Below, in pieces: positions 25,177 through 33,643 of a stretch of 64,000 nt of DNA; the first letter of the stretch is position 1, and every line of letters begins with the position of its first letter. This stretch comes from JABCPH02 sp963524305. Lineage in GTDB: Bacteria; Fusobacteriota; Fusobacteriia; Fusobacteriales; Leptotrichiaceae. A program made the position numbers and the translations under genes. The notes under the pieces are model-generated. The model did not search any database. It was not told where the DNA came from and saw only the letters and a list, made by a program, of their open reading frames with translations. Location of the stretch: positions 1-64,000 of the forward strand of contig CAURGH010000008.1 of NCBI GenBank assembly GCA_963524305.1, given 5' to 3'.

Positions 25177-27009
25177 ATGAAATATGTTGTAGGAATAGAT
25201 ATTGGAAATTCAACAACAGAAGGAGCATTGGCTAATATAGATGCTAATGAAAAGGCAATATTTTTGGCGAGTGCTATTGTGAATACGACTGGAATAAAAG
25301 GGACTTCGCAAAATAAATACGGTATACATTCGGTTATAAATCAATTATTGAAAAAAGCGAGCTTGACAACAAAAGATATTGATTTGATTAGGATAAATGA
25401 AGCGGCACCAGTAATCGGTGATGTAGCAATGGAAACAATAACAGAAACAATAATAACTGAGTCAACAATGATTGGGCATAATCCGAAAACACCGAGTGGA
25501 ATTGGATTGTGTTCTGGAAAAACTATGGATTTCAAGGATATTTTGAGTCCTAATTTTGAAAAAGATGATGACGTAATTGTTATTGTTTCAAGAGAATATG
25601 ATTTTGAAGATGTTGCGAATGCGTTTAATGAGGCGAATAGTAAAGGTGTTAAAATAAAAGGTGCAATTTTACAGAAGGATGATGCAGTTTTGGTGCAAAA
25701 TCGGTTAAATTTTAGGATTCCGATAATTGATGAAGTTGAGATGATTGAGAAAATTCCTTTGGGAGTAGAATGTGGTGTGGAAGTAGCTGAACAAGGGAAA
25801 GTTATCGAAGAATTATCAAATCCGTATGGAATTGCAAGTATATTTAATTTAACACCTGAGGAAACGAAAAAAGTAGTTCCAATTTCACGAGCTTTGATGG
25901 GAAATAGATCTGCAGTAGTAATTAAAACACCAGAAGGAGATGTGAAGGAAAGAACAATTCCAGCTGGAAAGATAATTATTAGTGGAGATGGAAAAGAAAT
26001 TTTTGTGAACATTGAAGATGGTGCTGAGAAAATTATGCAGACGATTTCTAAAATTAAGAAGATAGAGGATATTAGAGGTGAAGCTGGGACAAATGTAGGT
26101 GGAATGCTCGAAAAGGTCCGACAAACAATGGCAAATTTGACAAAAAAGAAAATTTCAGATATTTGTATTCAAGATTTGTTGGCGGTTGATACTTTTAGTC
26201 CAGTGAAAGTGAAAGGTGGCTTGGCGAATGAATTTTCGATGGAAAATGCGGTTGGAATTGCATCGATGGTTAAGTCAGATAGATTGCAGATGAAAATTAT
26301 TGCTGAGGAATTGGAACGAGAATTAGGAATAAAAGTTGAGATTGGTGGTGTTGAGGCTGATATGGCGATTTTAGGATCACTGACGACACCTGGGACTACA
26401 CTTCCTTTGGCGATTGTAGATATGGGAGCGGGGTCTACAGATGCTTCGATTATGGATAAAAATGGGAATATTCGTTCTGTACATTTAGCTGGAGCTGGAA
26501 ATATGGTTACGATGTTGATAAATGAAGAATTAGGACTTGAAGACACGAGTTTGGCAGAAGAAATAAAAAAATATCCTTTGGCAAAAGTGGAAAGCCTGTT
26601 TCATATACGGCATGAAGATGGAACTGTTCAGTTTTTTGAAAAACCGTTGCCACCTGAGATTTTTTCTAGGGTTGTTGTCTTGAAGCCAGAAGGAATGTAT
26701 GCTATTCCAATTGAGAAATCTTTGGAAAAAATCAGAGCAACTAGAAGAAGTGCGAAAAAAAGAATTTTTGTAGAAAATACAATTAGAGCATTAAATTCAG
26801 TCAGCTTGACAGGGAATATTCGGGATATTCAGTTTGTAATTTTGGTTGGAGGATCTGCTTTAGATTTTGAAGTTCCAGAATTTGTTACAGATAAATTGTC
26901 ACAATATTCGATTGTCGCTGGAAGAGGAAACATTAGAAGCACTGAAGGGCCTAGAAATGCTGTGGCTACTGGATTGGTTCTCGATTTAGTGAGAAATAGT
27001 GGTGATTAA
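25177..27009 (+). CDS. pduG: Diol dehydratase reactivase large subunit
   Basis: A 610-residue ATPase of the DdrA/PduG family, an Hsp70/actin-like chaperone that swaps damaged cobalamin out of inactivated diol dehydratase. The phosphate-binding loop VGIDIGNSTTEGALA begins the protein. INEAAPVIGDVAMETITET, TPSGIGLCSGKT and the second loop IVDMGAGSTDASIM near residue 410 are characteristic. It follows pduE by 24 bases and overlaps pduH by 11, the usual order of the reactivase pair. Confidence 0.96.
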   Translation: MKYVVGIDIGNSTTEGALANIDANEKAIFLASAIVNTTGIKGTSQNKYGIHSVINQLLKKASLTTKDIDLIRINEAAPVIGDVAMETITETIITESTMIGHNPKTPSGIGLCSGKTMDFKDILSPNFEKDDDVIVIVSREYDFEDVANAFNEANSKGVKIKGAILQKDDAVLVQNRLNFRIPIIDEVEMIEKIPLGVECGVEVAEQGKVIEELSNPYGIASIFNLTPEETKKVVPISRALMGNRSAVVIKTPEGDVKERTIPAGKIIISGDGKEIFVNIEDGAEKIMQTISKIKKIEDIRGEAGTNVGGMLEKVRQTMANLTKKKISDICIQDLLAVDTFSPVKVKGGLANEFSMENAVGIASMVKSDRLQMKIIAEELERELGIKVEIGGVEADMAILGSLTTPGTTLPLAIVDMGAGSTDASIMDKNGNIRSVHLAGAGNMVTMLINEELGLEDTSLAEEIKKYPLAKVESLFHIRHEDGTVQFFEKPLPPEIFSRVVVLKPEGMYAIPIEKSLEKIRATRRSAKKRIFVENTIRALNSVSLTGNIRDIQFVILVGGSALDFEVPEFVTDKLSQYSIVAGRGNIRSTEGPRNAVATGLVLDLVRNSGD

Positions 27010-27379
27010 ATTGGCTAGTGAATTTCCAAATATAAAAATAGTAACAGTGCAAAAAAATATAAGAATAGCGAAAGAAATATCGTATGGGATTGAAGAGGAG
27101 CAAATACCGTATATGATAGAAACTATGGATGCTTTAGATGAGAAAAATATTGTGGAAAAGGCATATAAGGAAGCTACAAAATCTAAATTATCTATAGGAA
27201 TTGCTATCTGTGAAAGTAGAGCAATTTTTCATTTTTCTAAATTGAAGGCAGATGAACCGTTGTTTGTGATAAATAATGTTGAAGATATGGAGAAAGAGGA
27301 ATTGAGAGTTTACGGAAGTAATATCGCTAGAATAGTGAAGGGAATTCCCCTAAAGAAAACCTTACTTAATTCATTGTAA
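26999..27379 (+). CDS. pduH: Diol dehydratase reactivase small subunit
   Basis: A 126-residue DdrB/PduH-type protein. It has the family elements YGIEEEQIPYMIE, SRLSIGIAIC-like KLSIGIAICESRAIFHFSKL and a C-terminal YGSNIARIVKGIPLK. It pairs with PduG to form the reactivase and resembles the dehydratase medium subunit in fold. The gene starts with GTG inside the end of pduG (11-base overlap), so it is translationally coupled. Confidence 0.93.
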   Translation: MVIKLASEFPNIKIVTVQKNIRIAKEISYGIEEEQIPYMIETMDALDEKNIVEKAYKEATKSKLSIGIAICESRAIFHFSKLKADEPLFVINNVEDMEKEELRVYGSNIARIVKGIPLKKTLLNSL

Positions 27380-27404
27380 GTATAGTAATTAAAGAGGAAT
27401 AAAA

Positions 27405-27908
27405 ATGGATAACTTTGAAAAAGAAAAAATATATGACTTGATCGAAAAAGAATTAAAAAAATATCTAGAAAAAGAAGAAAAAACAGCTAGTAAAAAGAAT
27501 TATGAAGATGTGAATCTTGAACTAGCAGAAAAATTTGTGGAAGAAGCATCAAAATATGCAAGAGAAAAATCACTAAATGTGAGTGTATCAGTTGTCGATA
27601 AAGGTGGAAATTTAGTACTTTTTAAGAGAATGAACGGTGCGATTATTGCAAGTATAGATGTTTCGATGAAAAAGGCATACACTGCATTACTTTTAAATAG
27701 TCCAACCTCTAAAGTAGATTTAGTTGAATTTCCAGGATTGGATAGGATTTTTAAAGAAAAACTTATCACTTTTGGTGGAGGTTATCCGATAGTGTATGAA
27801 GGTAGATTAATAGGAGCCTTGGGGGTTAGTGGTGGAAGTTCGTTAGATGATAATGAAATAGCAAAGAAAACTGTGAAGGGTTTAGTTGAAAAGCTTAGTT
27901 GTTACTAA
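27405..27908 (+). CDS. GlcG/HbpS-family protein (PduO C-terminal-like) with encapsulation helix
   Basis: A 167-residue protein. Residues 1-25 are an amphipathic helix (EKEKIYDLIEKELKKYLEKE) like other cargo tags in this locus. Residues 35-165 form a GlcG/HbpS domain (PF03928) with VSVVDKGGNLVLFKRMNGA and LITFGGGYPIVYEGRLIGALGVSGG. In Salmonella this domain is the C-terminal half of PduO; here the adenosyltransferase half is missing and adenosylation is presumably done by the EutT-type protein at 33644. Related domains bind heme or corrinoid-like ligands; the role in the compartment is not known. Confidence 0.85.
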   Translation: MDNFEKEKIYDLIEKELKKYLEKEEKTASKKNYEDVNLELAEKFVEEASKYAREKSLNVSVSVVDKGGNLVLFKRMNGAIIASIDVSMKKAYTALLLNSPTSKVDLVEFPGLDRIFKEKLITFGGGYPIVYEGRLIGALGVSGGSSLDDNEIAKKTVKGLVEKLSCY

Positions 27909-27987
27909 AAAAATAGTAATATATAGATAAATACAATAAAAGAGGCATTAGAAATTTTAAAAAGAAAATTTTGAAGCACAAACTGAG

Positions 27988-28014
27988 TTTAAGAGTGGTA
28001 ATTTAGCTCTTAAA
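27988..28014 (+). promoter_or_regulatory. Stem-loop A, just upstream of the PduP-like ribosome-binding site
   Basis: TTTAAGAGT pairs with GCTCTTAAA (one G-U) around a nine-base loop GGTAATTTA. A related hairpin with conserved loop bases occurs before eutH (44287-44309), and a third with compensatory stem changes occurs before eutV (37618-37643). All end four to ten bases before the Shine-Dalgarno. Confidence 0.5.
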
Positions 28015-28032
28015 ATGAAGAAAGGTTTGGTT

Positions 28033-29430
28033 ATGGATAGAAAAAATATTGAAAACATAGTAAAAAAAGTTCTAGCAAAATTAGAAACTGAACAAAAAAC
28101 AGCCAAAACAGAAGAATTAGGCTTAGGAGTTTGCAGTAATATAAAAATTGCTATCGAAAAAGCTTCAAATGCTCAAAAACATTATGAAAAATATAGTTTA
28201 AATCAAAGAGAAAAATTGATTAATCATTTGAGAAGAGAGTTAAGTAATTTTGTGGAAGAGATTTCAGAAATAACAGTTAATGAAACTGGAATTGGAAAAG
28301 TGAAAGATAAAATTAAAACAAATTTGTTGGCAATTGAAAAAACTCCGGGAGTTGAAGATTTGTCGACTCAGGCTTTTACTGGTGATAATGGGTTGACACT
28401 TATTGAGTTATCGGCATTTGGAGTAGTTGGAAGTATAACTCCAATTACAAATCCTACTGAAATTATAATAAATAATACATTGAGTGCTTTGGCTGCTGGA
28501 AACTCGATCGTTTTTTCGCCTCATCTGAAGACTTTGAAAGTATCAAAATACTTGGTGCGAATGATTAATAAGATTATTGAAGATTTGAAGGATTATCCTA
28601 AAAATTTGGTAACAATTTCAAATAATTCTGGAAAAGATGATGTTGAAGAGTTGTTTAATCATACAGATGTGGATTTGTTGGTTGTAACGGGTGGAACAGA
28701 AATTGTGAACAAGGCTTTGAAAAGTGGGAAAAAGGTCATTGGAGCAGGAGCAGGGAATCCACCAGTTATAGTTGATGAATCAGCGAATATCGCAAAAGCG
28801 GCAAAGGATATTGTGAGTGGAGCTTCATTTGATAACAATTTGTTGAGCGTGTCAGAAAAATCAGTATTAGTGATTGATGATGTGACTGATTATTTGACAT
28901 TTTGTATGCAAAAAGAAGGTGCAATTCAAATTGAAAATATGAGCGACATTGAAAAATTGAAAAATTGTATTTTAAAGGACGGAAAGCCAAATGAGAATTA
29001 TATTGGAAAAAGTCCAGCTGTGATTTTAAAAAATGCTGGGATACAATTTGAGGGTAATCCAAGGTTGATAATTGTAGAAACTGATATTTTACATCCGTTT
29101 GTGCAGGAGGAATTGTTGATGCCAGTAGTTCCGATTGTGCGACAAAAGGATTTTGATACGGCGTTGAAAAATGCGATTCAAGTGGAAGGAAAGCGAAATC
29201 ACACAGCGATTATTCATTCGCAAAATGTTTCAAGATTAAGTGAAGCCGCAAAAAAAATAAAAACGACGATTTTTGTAAAAAATGCTCCGTCATATGTTGG
29301 GTTAGGATTTAAAGGAGAAGGATACGTCGGATTTACGATTGCAGGAAGAACTGGAGAAGGAATTGTGAGTGCGAAAGATTTTGCAAGACGTAGAAGATGT
29401 GTTTTGAGTGGAAGTTTTTCAATAAGATAA
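28033..29430 (+). CDS. pduP: PduP-like CoA-acylating aldehyde dehydrogenase homologue lacking the catalytic cysteine
   Basis: A 465-residue PduP/EutE-family protein. Residues 1-18 (MDRKNIENIVKKVLAKLE) form an encapsulation helix. Cofactor and fold motifs are kept: SITPITNPTEIIINN with the catalytic-type asparagine, VVTGGTEIV, IGAGAGNPPVIVD, and the C-terminal FARRRRCVLS typical of PduP. However, the active-site segment reads SFDNNLLSVSEKS where PduP/EutE have FDNNLPCIAEK, so the nucleophile is Ser272 (AGC at 28846-28848). The enzyme should normally oxidise propionaldehyde to propionyl-CoA; here it may be inactive or structural. Start 28033 is supported by GAAAGG; the ATG at 28015 is an alternative. 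Confidence 0.85.
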   Translation: MDRKNIENIVKKVLAKLETEQKTAKTEELGLGVCSNIKIAIEKASNAQKHYEKYSLNQREKLINHLRRELSNFVEEISEITVNETGIGKVKDKIKTNLLAIEKTPGVEDLSTQAFTGDNGLTLIELSAFGVVGSITPITNPTEIIINNTLSALAAGNSIVFSPHLKTLKVSKYLVRMINKIIEDLKDYPKNLVTISNNSGKDDVEELFNHTDVDLLVVTGGTEIVNKALKSGKKVIGAGAGNPPVIVDESANIAKAAKDIVSGASFDNNLLSVSEKSVLVIDDVTDYLTFCMQKEGAIQIENMSDIEKLKNCILKDGKPNENYIGKSPAVILKNAGIQFEGNPRLIIVETDILHPFVQEELLMPVVPIVRQKDFDTALKNAIQVEGKRNHTAIIHSQNVSRLSEAAKKIKTTIFVKNAPSYVGLGFKGEGYVGFTIAGRTGEGIVSAKDFARRRRCVLSGSFSIR

Positions 29431-29482
29431 GAATTTTTATTATATGAATTTATTGATAAAAAATTTAGAGAAATAAAAATTC
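29431..29482 (+). terminator. Weak hairpin after the PduP-like gene
   Basis: GAATTTTTATT and AATAAAAATTC form a perfect 11-bp AT-rich stem with a 30-base loop directly after the stop codon. No T-run follows, so it may only partly terminate or may protect the 3' end. Together with the promoter at 29566, it marks a break between two transcription units inside the locus. Confidence 0.4.
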
Positions 29483-29565
29483 GTTGTAGAATAAAAAAAG
29501 TCAAAAATATTAGTTAAAATGGAGTTAAAAAAATAATTTTATAAATATTTTTTGTAATTAAGCAC

Positions 29566-29593
29566 TTGATATAATTAAATATCGAGGTAAAAT
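29566..29593 (+). promoter_or_regulatory. Internal promoter before the first pduA-type gene
   Basis: TTGATA (29566-29571) and TAAAAT (29588-29593) with a 16-base spacer, 140 bases upstream of the shell gene. It lies in the 303-base spacer 29431-29733, which holds no gene. Confidence 0.5.
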
Positions 29594-29733
29594 ATAACTG
29601 TAACAAAAATATAATCGTAACAAATAAAGCGAAAAGTTTTATTATAATCTATGAAATTAGAGCGTTACATTAATATAAATATGTTTTTTAAATTTAAAAA
29701 TATAAATAAAATAAATTTTAGGAGGAAAAGACT

Positions 29734-30024
29734 ATGGCAACTTTAAATGCGTTAGGAATGATTGAAACTAGAGGATTAGTAGGAGCGATTGAAGCAGCAG
29801 ATGCAATGGTAAAAGCAGCAAATGTAACTTTAGTTGGAAAAGAACACATTGGTGGAGGATTAGTAACTGTAATGGTTAGAGGAGATGTTGGTGCAGTTAA
29901 ATCAGCAACAGATGCAGGAGCAGCAGCAGCAGAAAGAGTAGGAGAATTAATTTCTGTACATGTAATTCCAAGACCACATGATGAAATCGAAGGAATTTTG
30001 CCAAAAGTTCCAACAGCTGAATAA
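29734..30024 (+). CDS. pduA: BMC-H hexameric shell protein (PduA/PduJ/EutM type), copy 1
   Basis: A 96-residue single BMC-domain protein (PF00936) that forms hexamers tiling the microcompartment facets. Hallmarks are ALGMIETRGLVGAIEAADAM, the pore-proximal HIGGGLVTVMVRGDVGAV segment and VHVIPRPHDEIEGILPK. Features mix PduA/PduJ and EutM. A second copy at 31744 differs at only two nucleotides by eye (ACTAGA versus ACAAAA), giving one Arg-to-Lys change at residue 13. Strong AGGAGG upstream; eutS follows. Confidence 0.96.
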   Translation: MATLNALGMIETRGLVGAIEAADAMVKAANVTLVGKEHIGGGLVTVMVRGDVGAVKSATDAGAAAAERVGELISVHVIPRPHDEIEGILPKVPTAE

Positions 30025-30051
30025 AAAATTTAAGAAAAAGGATTTGTTAAT

Positions 30052-30399
30052 ATGGAAGAAGCAAAACAAAGGATGATACAAGAGTATGTTCCTGGGCGAC
30101 AAGTAACGTTAGCTCATGTGATTGCAAATCCACAAGATGAATTGGCAAGAAAAGTAGGTCTTACAAATGAAAAAGTGGACGCTATTGGGATATTGACAAT
30201 AACTCCTGGAGAAGCAGCTATAATTGCAGGTGATTTGGCTACTAAAAGTGCAGCAATTGAAATAGGATTTGTTGACAGATTTAGTGGTTCTGTAATTTTA
30301 AATGGTGATGTATCAAGCGTTGAAGCGGCAATAAGTGATATTGTAGACTATTTCAAAAACGTTTTGAGATTTAGTGTAACAGAAATAACGAGGTCTTAA
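30052..30399 (+). CDS. eutS: Circularly permuted BMC-H shell protein EutS/PduU
   Basis: A 115-residue shell protein with the EutS/PduU pattern: an N-terminal RMIQEYVPGRQVTLAHVIANP strand-turn that forms the six-stranded barrel in the hexamer, LTITPGEAAIIAGDLATKSA, and GSVILNGDVSSVEAA. These paralogues have a permuted BMC fold and a pore plugged by the barrel. It directly precedes eutP, the same neighbour order as eutS-eutP and pduU-pduV elsewhere. Confidence 0.93.
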   Translation: MEEAKQRMIQEYVPGRQVTLAHVIANPQDELARKVGLTNEKVDAIGILTITPGEAAIIAGDLATKSAAIEIGFVDRFSGSVILNGDVSSVEAAISDIVDYFKNVLRFSVTEITRS

Positions 30400-30400
30400 A

Positions 30401-30826
30401 ATGAAGAAAATACTGTTAGTTGGAAGATCAGGTTGTGGAAAAACAACTTTGCTTCAAAGAATGAATGGATTAAAGTTGGAATATAGAAAAACACAAACAA
30501 TAACTTATGAAAACGACGCTTTTGATACACCAGGAGAATATTTGGAAAATAGAAATCGATACAGTGCTTTAATTGTTAGTTCGTATGATTGTGATGTTAT
30601 TGGAATGGTTCAAGCAAATGATGATGAGAGAAATCAATTTCCACCAGGTTTCTCCTCAGCATTTAACAAGCCAGTTATCGGAATAGTTACAAAAGTGGAT
30701 CTTAGTGGAGATGTCGAGAGAACCAAAAAAATGTTAGAGCAAGCAGGAGCGACAAAAATATTTGTAGTAAGTTCGTATGAAAACACAGGAGTGGATGAAC
30801 TTTCAGAATATTTAAAATCAGATTGA
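30401..30826 (+). CDS. eutP: EutP/PduV-family small P-loop protein
   Basis: A 141-residue Ras-like P-loop NTPase with Walker A GRSGCGKTT at residues 8-16, the switch-region DTPGEYLENR, and the base-specificity motif TKVD near 101. EutP of Salmonella is reported to act as an acetate kinase, while PduV is associated with compartments. The gene starts one base after the eutS stop, indicating tight coupling. Length is near the usual 150. Confidence 0.93.
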   Translation: MKKILLVGRSGCGKTTLLQRMNGLKLEYRKTQTITYENDAFDTPGEYLENRNRYSALIVSSYDCDVIGMVQANDDERNQFPPGFSSAFNKPVIGIVTKVDLSGDVERTKKMLEQAGATKIFVVSSYENTGVDELSEYLKSD

Positions 30827-30904
30827 TAAAAAGATTTTGAAGAAGCTCTAGATTTTTAAGAAATTAGTTATGATTTTACTCGAGTGAGAAGGTGATAATA
30901 GAAA

Positions 30905-31711
30905 ATGGACTCATATGGTTATATAGAAACATACGGTTATGTAGCAGCTATAACAGCAGCTGATGAAGGCTTAAAGGCAGCAAACGTAACATTGAAAAAT
31001 CGTTATTTTGTAAAAGGTGGAATAGTTACAATCGAATTTTCAGGAGATGTAGCAGCTGTAATTGCCGCAGTAGATGCTGGAGTTGAAGTAGCAAAAAGAA
31101 TGGGAGCGTTCCTAACGAGTAATGTAATAGCGAGAGTCGACAATGAAACGAAAAAAATTCTTGTGAATACCGAATCTCCAAAAGGAACTAACCAGAATTA
31201 TAAAAATTCGTCTGAAGTTGAGGAAAAATCAGAAACAGAAGAAAAAACTGAAGAAAATTTGAATGGAGAAAGTATTGAAGATAATTCAATTTTAAAAAAT
31301 GACTTAGAAGAAATTTCAAAAATTGAAAATGTTGAAAGAGATTTAAATTTAAATGATGATTTAGAAAAAGTTTCAGAAGCTGAAAAAACTGAAGAAAGCT
31401 CAAATACAGAGGAAATACAAGAAGAATCTAAATTAGTAGAAGAAACTGAATCAGCACAAAAATTAATTGAAAATGTTGATCAAGAACCTTTGGATGAAAA
31501 TACGGTTAAGAAAATCGAATATTCAGAACATGAAGAAAAAAAATTGGATTCTAAAACTAAAATAGAAGATTTAAAAAAAAAATACCAAAAAATGAAGGTA
31601 TCTGAACTTAAAGAAAAAGTAGAAAAACTAAAATTAGATTATAGTCCTTCTCAAATTAAGGGAATGACTAAGAAAAAATTGATAAATGTATTGATAGAAC
31701 ATTTTAGTTAA
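30905..31711 (+). CDS. BMC-H shell protein with long acidic tail and C-terminal SAP-like motif
   Basis: A 268-residue protein in three parts. Residues 1-85 are a BMC-H domain (YGYIETYGYVAAITAADEG, GGIVTIEFSGDVAAV, VDAGVEVAKRMGAF). Residues about 95-225 are a low-complexity Glu/Lys/Ser/Asn region, probably disordered. Residues about 228-268 are lysine-rich, with MKVSELKEKVEKL and GMTKKKLINVLIEHF, resembling a SAP or Rho-N-type helix-extended-loop-helix. EutK and PduK also carry C-terminal extensions (a winged-helix-like domain in EutK), but this one is far longer. It sits between eutP and the second pduA copy. Confidence 0.8.
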   Translation: MDSYGYIETYGYVAAITAADEGLKAANVTLKNRYFVKGGIVTIEFSGDVAAVIAAVDAGVEVAKRMGAFLTSNVIARVDNETKKILVNTESPKGTNQNYKNSSEVEEKSETEEKTEENLNGESIEDNSILKNDLEEISKIENVERDLNLNDDLEKVSEAEKTEESSNTEEIQEESKLVEETESAQKLIENVDQEPLDENTVKKIEYSEHEEKKLDSKTKIEDLKKKYQKMKVSELKEKVEKLKLDYSPSQIKGMTKKKLINVLIEHFS

Positions 31712-31743
31712 ATTATAAAGAAAAAATAATGGAGGTAAGAACT

Positions 31744-32034
31744 ATGGCAACTTTAAATGCGTTAGGAATGATTGAAACAAAAGGATTAGTAGGAGCGATT
31801 GAAGCAGCAGATGCAATGGTAAAAGCAGCAAATGTAACTTTAGTTGGAAAAGAACACATTGGTGGAGGATTAGTAACTGTAATGGTTAGAGGAGATGTTG
31901 GTGCAGTTAAATCAGCAACAGATGCAGGAGCAGCAGCAGCAGAAAGAGTAGGAGAATTAATTTCTGTACATGTAATTCCAAGACCACATGATGAAATCGA
32001 AGGAATTTTGCCAAAAGTTCCAACAGCTGAATAA
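31744..32034 (+). CDS. pduA: BMC-H hexameric shell protein (PduA/PduJ/EutM type), copy 2
   Basis: A 96-residue shell protein, identical to the product of 29734-30024 except Lys13 for Arg13. The start at 31744 is aligned to copy 1 and follows GGAGG at 31731; an upstream in-frame ATG at 31729 would overlap that site. Nucleotide identity by eye is 289 of 291 and ends soon after the stop codon, while the flanking sequence differs. This points to a recent duplication or to gene conversion between the copies. Confidence 0.95.
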   Translation: MATLNALGMIETKGLVGAIEAADAMVKAANVTLVGKEHIGGGLVTVMVRGDVGAVKSATDAGAAAAERVGELISVHVIPRPHDEIEGILPKVPTAE

Positions 32035-32118
32035 AAGTTTAGATAGAAAAAAAATAAAAATTAACAAAATAAATTAACAGTAGGAATGAATTTAAATTGT
32101 TTTAGAGAGGAAATAAAA

Positions 32119-33627
32119 ATGGACAAAGATTTACAATCAATACAAGAAGCAAGAGATTTGCTAGTAGCGGCAAGTCAAGCTCAAGAAATATATGCTGGAT
32201 TTTCTCAAGAACAAGTTGATGAAATAGTAAAAGAAGTGAGTGAAGAAGCAAGAAAACATGTTACAGAATTGGCAAAAATGGCCTGCGAAGAAACAGGGTT
32301 TGGAAATTGGGAAGATAAAGTAATTAAAAACAAATTAGCAGCAATAGATGTTTACGAATCTTTCAAAAATGAAAAAACAGTTGGAATTTTGAATGAATAC
32401 AAAGATGAAGGAATAATTGAAATTGGTGTTCCAATGGGAGTTATTGCAGCTTTGATACCTTCTACAAATCCAACTTCGACTGCTATTTATAAAGTATTAA
32501 TTTCATTGAAAGCAGGAAATGGGGTTGTAGTAAGTCCTCACCCAAATGCGAAAAACAGTATTATTAAAACAGTTGAATATTTGATTGAAGCGGCTGAAAG
32601 AAAAGGTGCCCCAAAAGGATTGATAGGAGTTATTAAAACACCTACAATGCAAGCTACAAATGAATTGATGAAACATAAATTGACATCATTGATTTTGGCA
32701 ACAGGTGGAGAAGCAATGGTTAGAGCAGCATACAGTTCTGGAACACCAGCAATTGGAGTTGGACCAGGAAACGGACCTGCATTTATTGAAAAAACTGCCG
32801 ACATCAAAAAGGCAATAAAAAGAATAGTTCAAAGTAAAACTTTTGATAATGGAGTAATTTGTGCTTCTGAACAATCAATTGTTGTGGAAAGAGAAGTAAA
32901 AGATAAAGTTATTGAAGAATTAAAGGCACAAGGAGCTTATTTCTTAAATAGAGAAGAAAGAGATAAAGTTGGAGCAATCTTGATGAGAGCTAACAATACA
33001 ATGAATCCAAAAATCGTTGGAAGAACAGCACTTTACATAGCTTCAATGGCAGGAATAACAGTTCCTACAAATACAAAAATTTTGGTTTCAGAAGAAACAG
33101 AAGTATCACATTTTAATCCATATTCGAGAGAAAAATTGTGTCCAGTATTAGGATTCTATTGCGAAGAAAATTGGGAAAAAGCTTGTGAAAGATGTATTGA
33201 AATATTGAAAAATGAAGGAATCGGACATACAATGTCTATGCACTCAAATAATGTTAATGTAATTAGAGAATTTGCCTTGAAAAAACCAGTTTCAAGATTG
33301 TTGGTAAATACACCAGCTACATTAGGTGGAGTAGGAGCTACAACTAACTTGTTACCAGCATTAACATTAGGATGTGGAGCAGTTGGAGGAAGTTCAACTT
33401 CTGATAACATTGGACCAAAAAATTTAATAAATATTAGAACAGTTGCATATGGACAAAAAGAATTGGAAGACTTAGTTAAAAAGCCATGTGTAAGTGAATT
33501 GTCAGATGTTGTGGGGAATGCTGTAAAAGAAGCAACAAATTTGGCAAGTAATGATGTAGATGTAACAAATGCAAATGAAATTGAAGATATTATAAAACAA
33601 GTGTTAGATAAAATCTATCAAAAATAG
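32119..33627 (+). CDS. eutE: CoA-acylating acetaldehyde dehydrogenase with C-terminal encapsulation peptide (EutE-like)
   Basis: A 502-residue aldehyde dehydrogenase resembling the N-terminal half of AdhE and the EutE proteins of anaerobes. It converts acetaldehyde (possibly propionaldehyde) and CoA to the acyl-CoA with NAD. PSTNPTSTAI carries the catalytic-type asparagine; KTFDNGVICASEQS carries the nucleophile Cys248. A C-terminal linker and helix (NEIEDIIKQVLDKIYQK) look like a cargo-targeting tag. The start at 32119 has GAGAGG; an in-frame ATG 33 bases earlier does not. This is the only one of the two homologues in the locus with an intact active-site cysteine. Confidence 0.93.
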   Translation: MDKDLQSIQEARDLLVAASQAQEIYAGFSQEQVDEIVKEVSEEARKHVTELAKMACEETGFGNWEDKVIKNKLAAIDVYESFKNEKTVGILNEYKDEGIIEIGVPMGVIAALIPSTNPTSTAIYKVLISLKAGNGVVVSPHPNAKNSIIKTVEYLIEAAERKGAPKGLIGVIKTPTMQATNELMKHKLTSLILATGGEAMVRAAYSSGTPAIGVGPGNGPAFIEKTADIKKAIKRIVQSKTFDNGVICASEQSIVVEREVKDKVIEELKAQGAYFLNREERDKVGAILMRANNTMNPKIVGRTALYIASMAGITVPTNTKILVSEETEVSHFNPYSREKLCPVLGFYCEENWEKACERCIEILKNEGIGHTMSMHSNNVNVIREFALKKPVSRLLVNTPATLGGVGATTNLLPALTLGCGAVGGSSTSDNIGPKNLINIRTVAYGQKELEDLVKKPCVSELSDVVGNAVKEATNLASNDVDVTNANEIEDIIKQVLDKIYQK

Positions 33628-33643
33628 ATAGGGTGTGATAAAT

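Noticed and set aside
29917..29935. GCAGCAGCAGCA run in the pduA-type gene as a phase-variable repeat
   Set aside because: It is in frame, encodes the alanine helix conserved in all BMC-H proteins, and is the same in both copies; triplet changes would not shift the frame.
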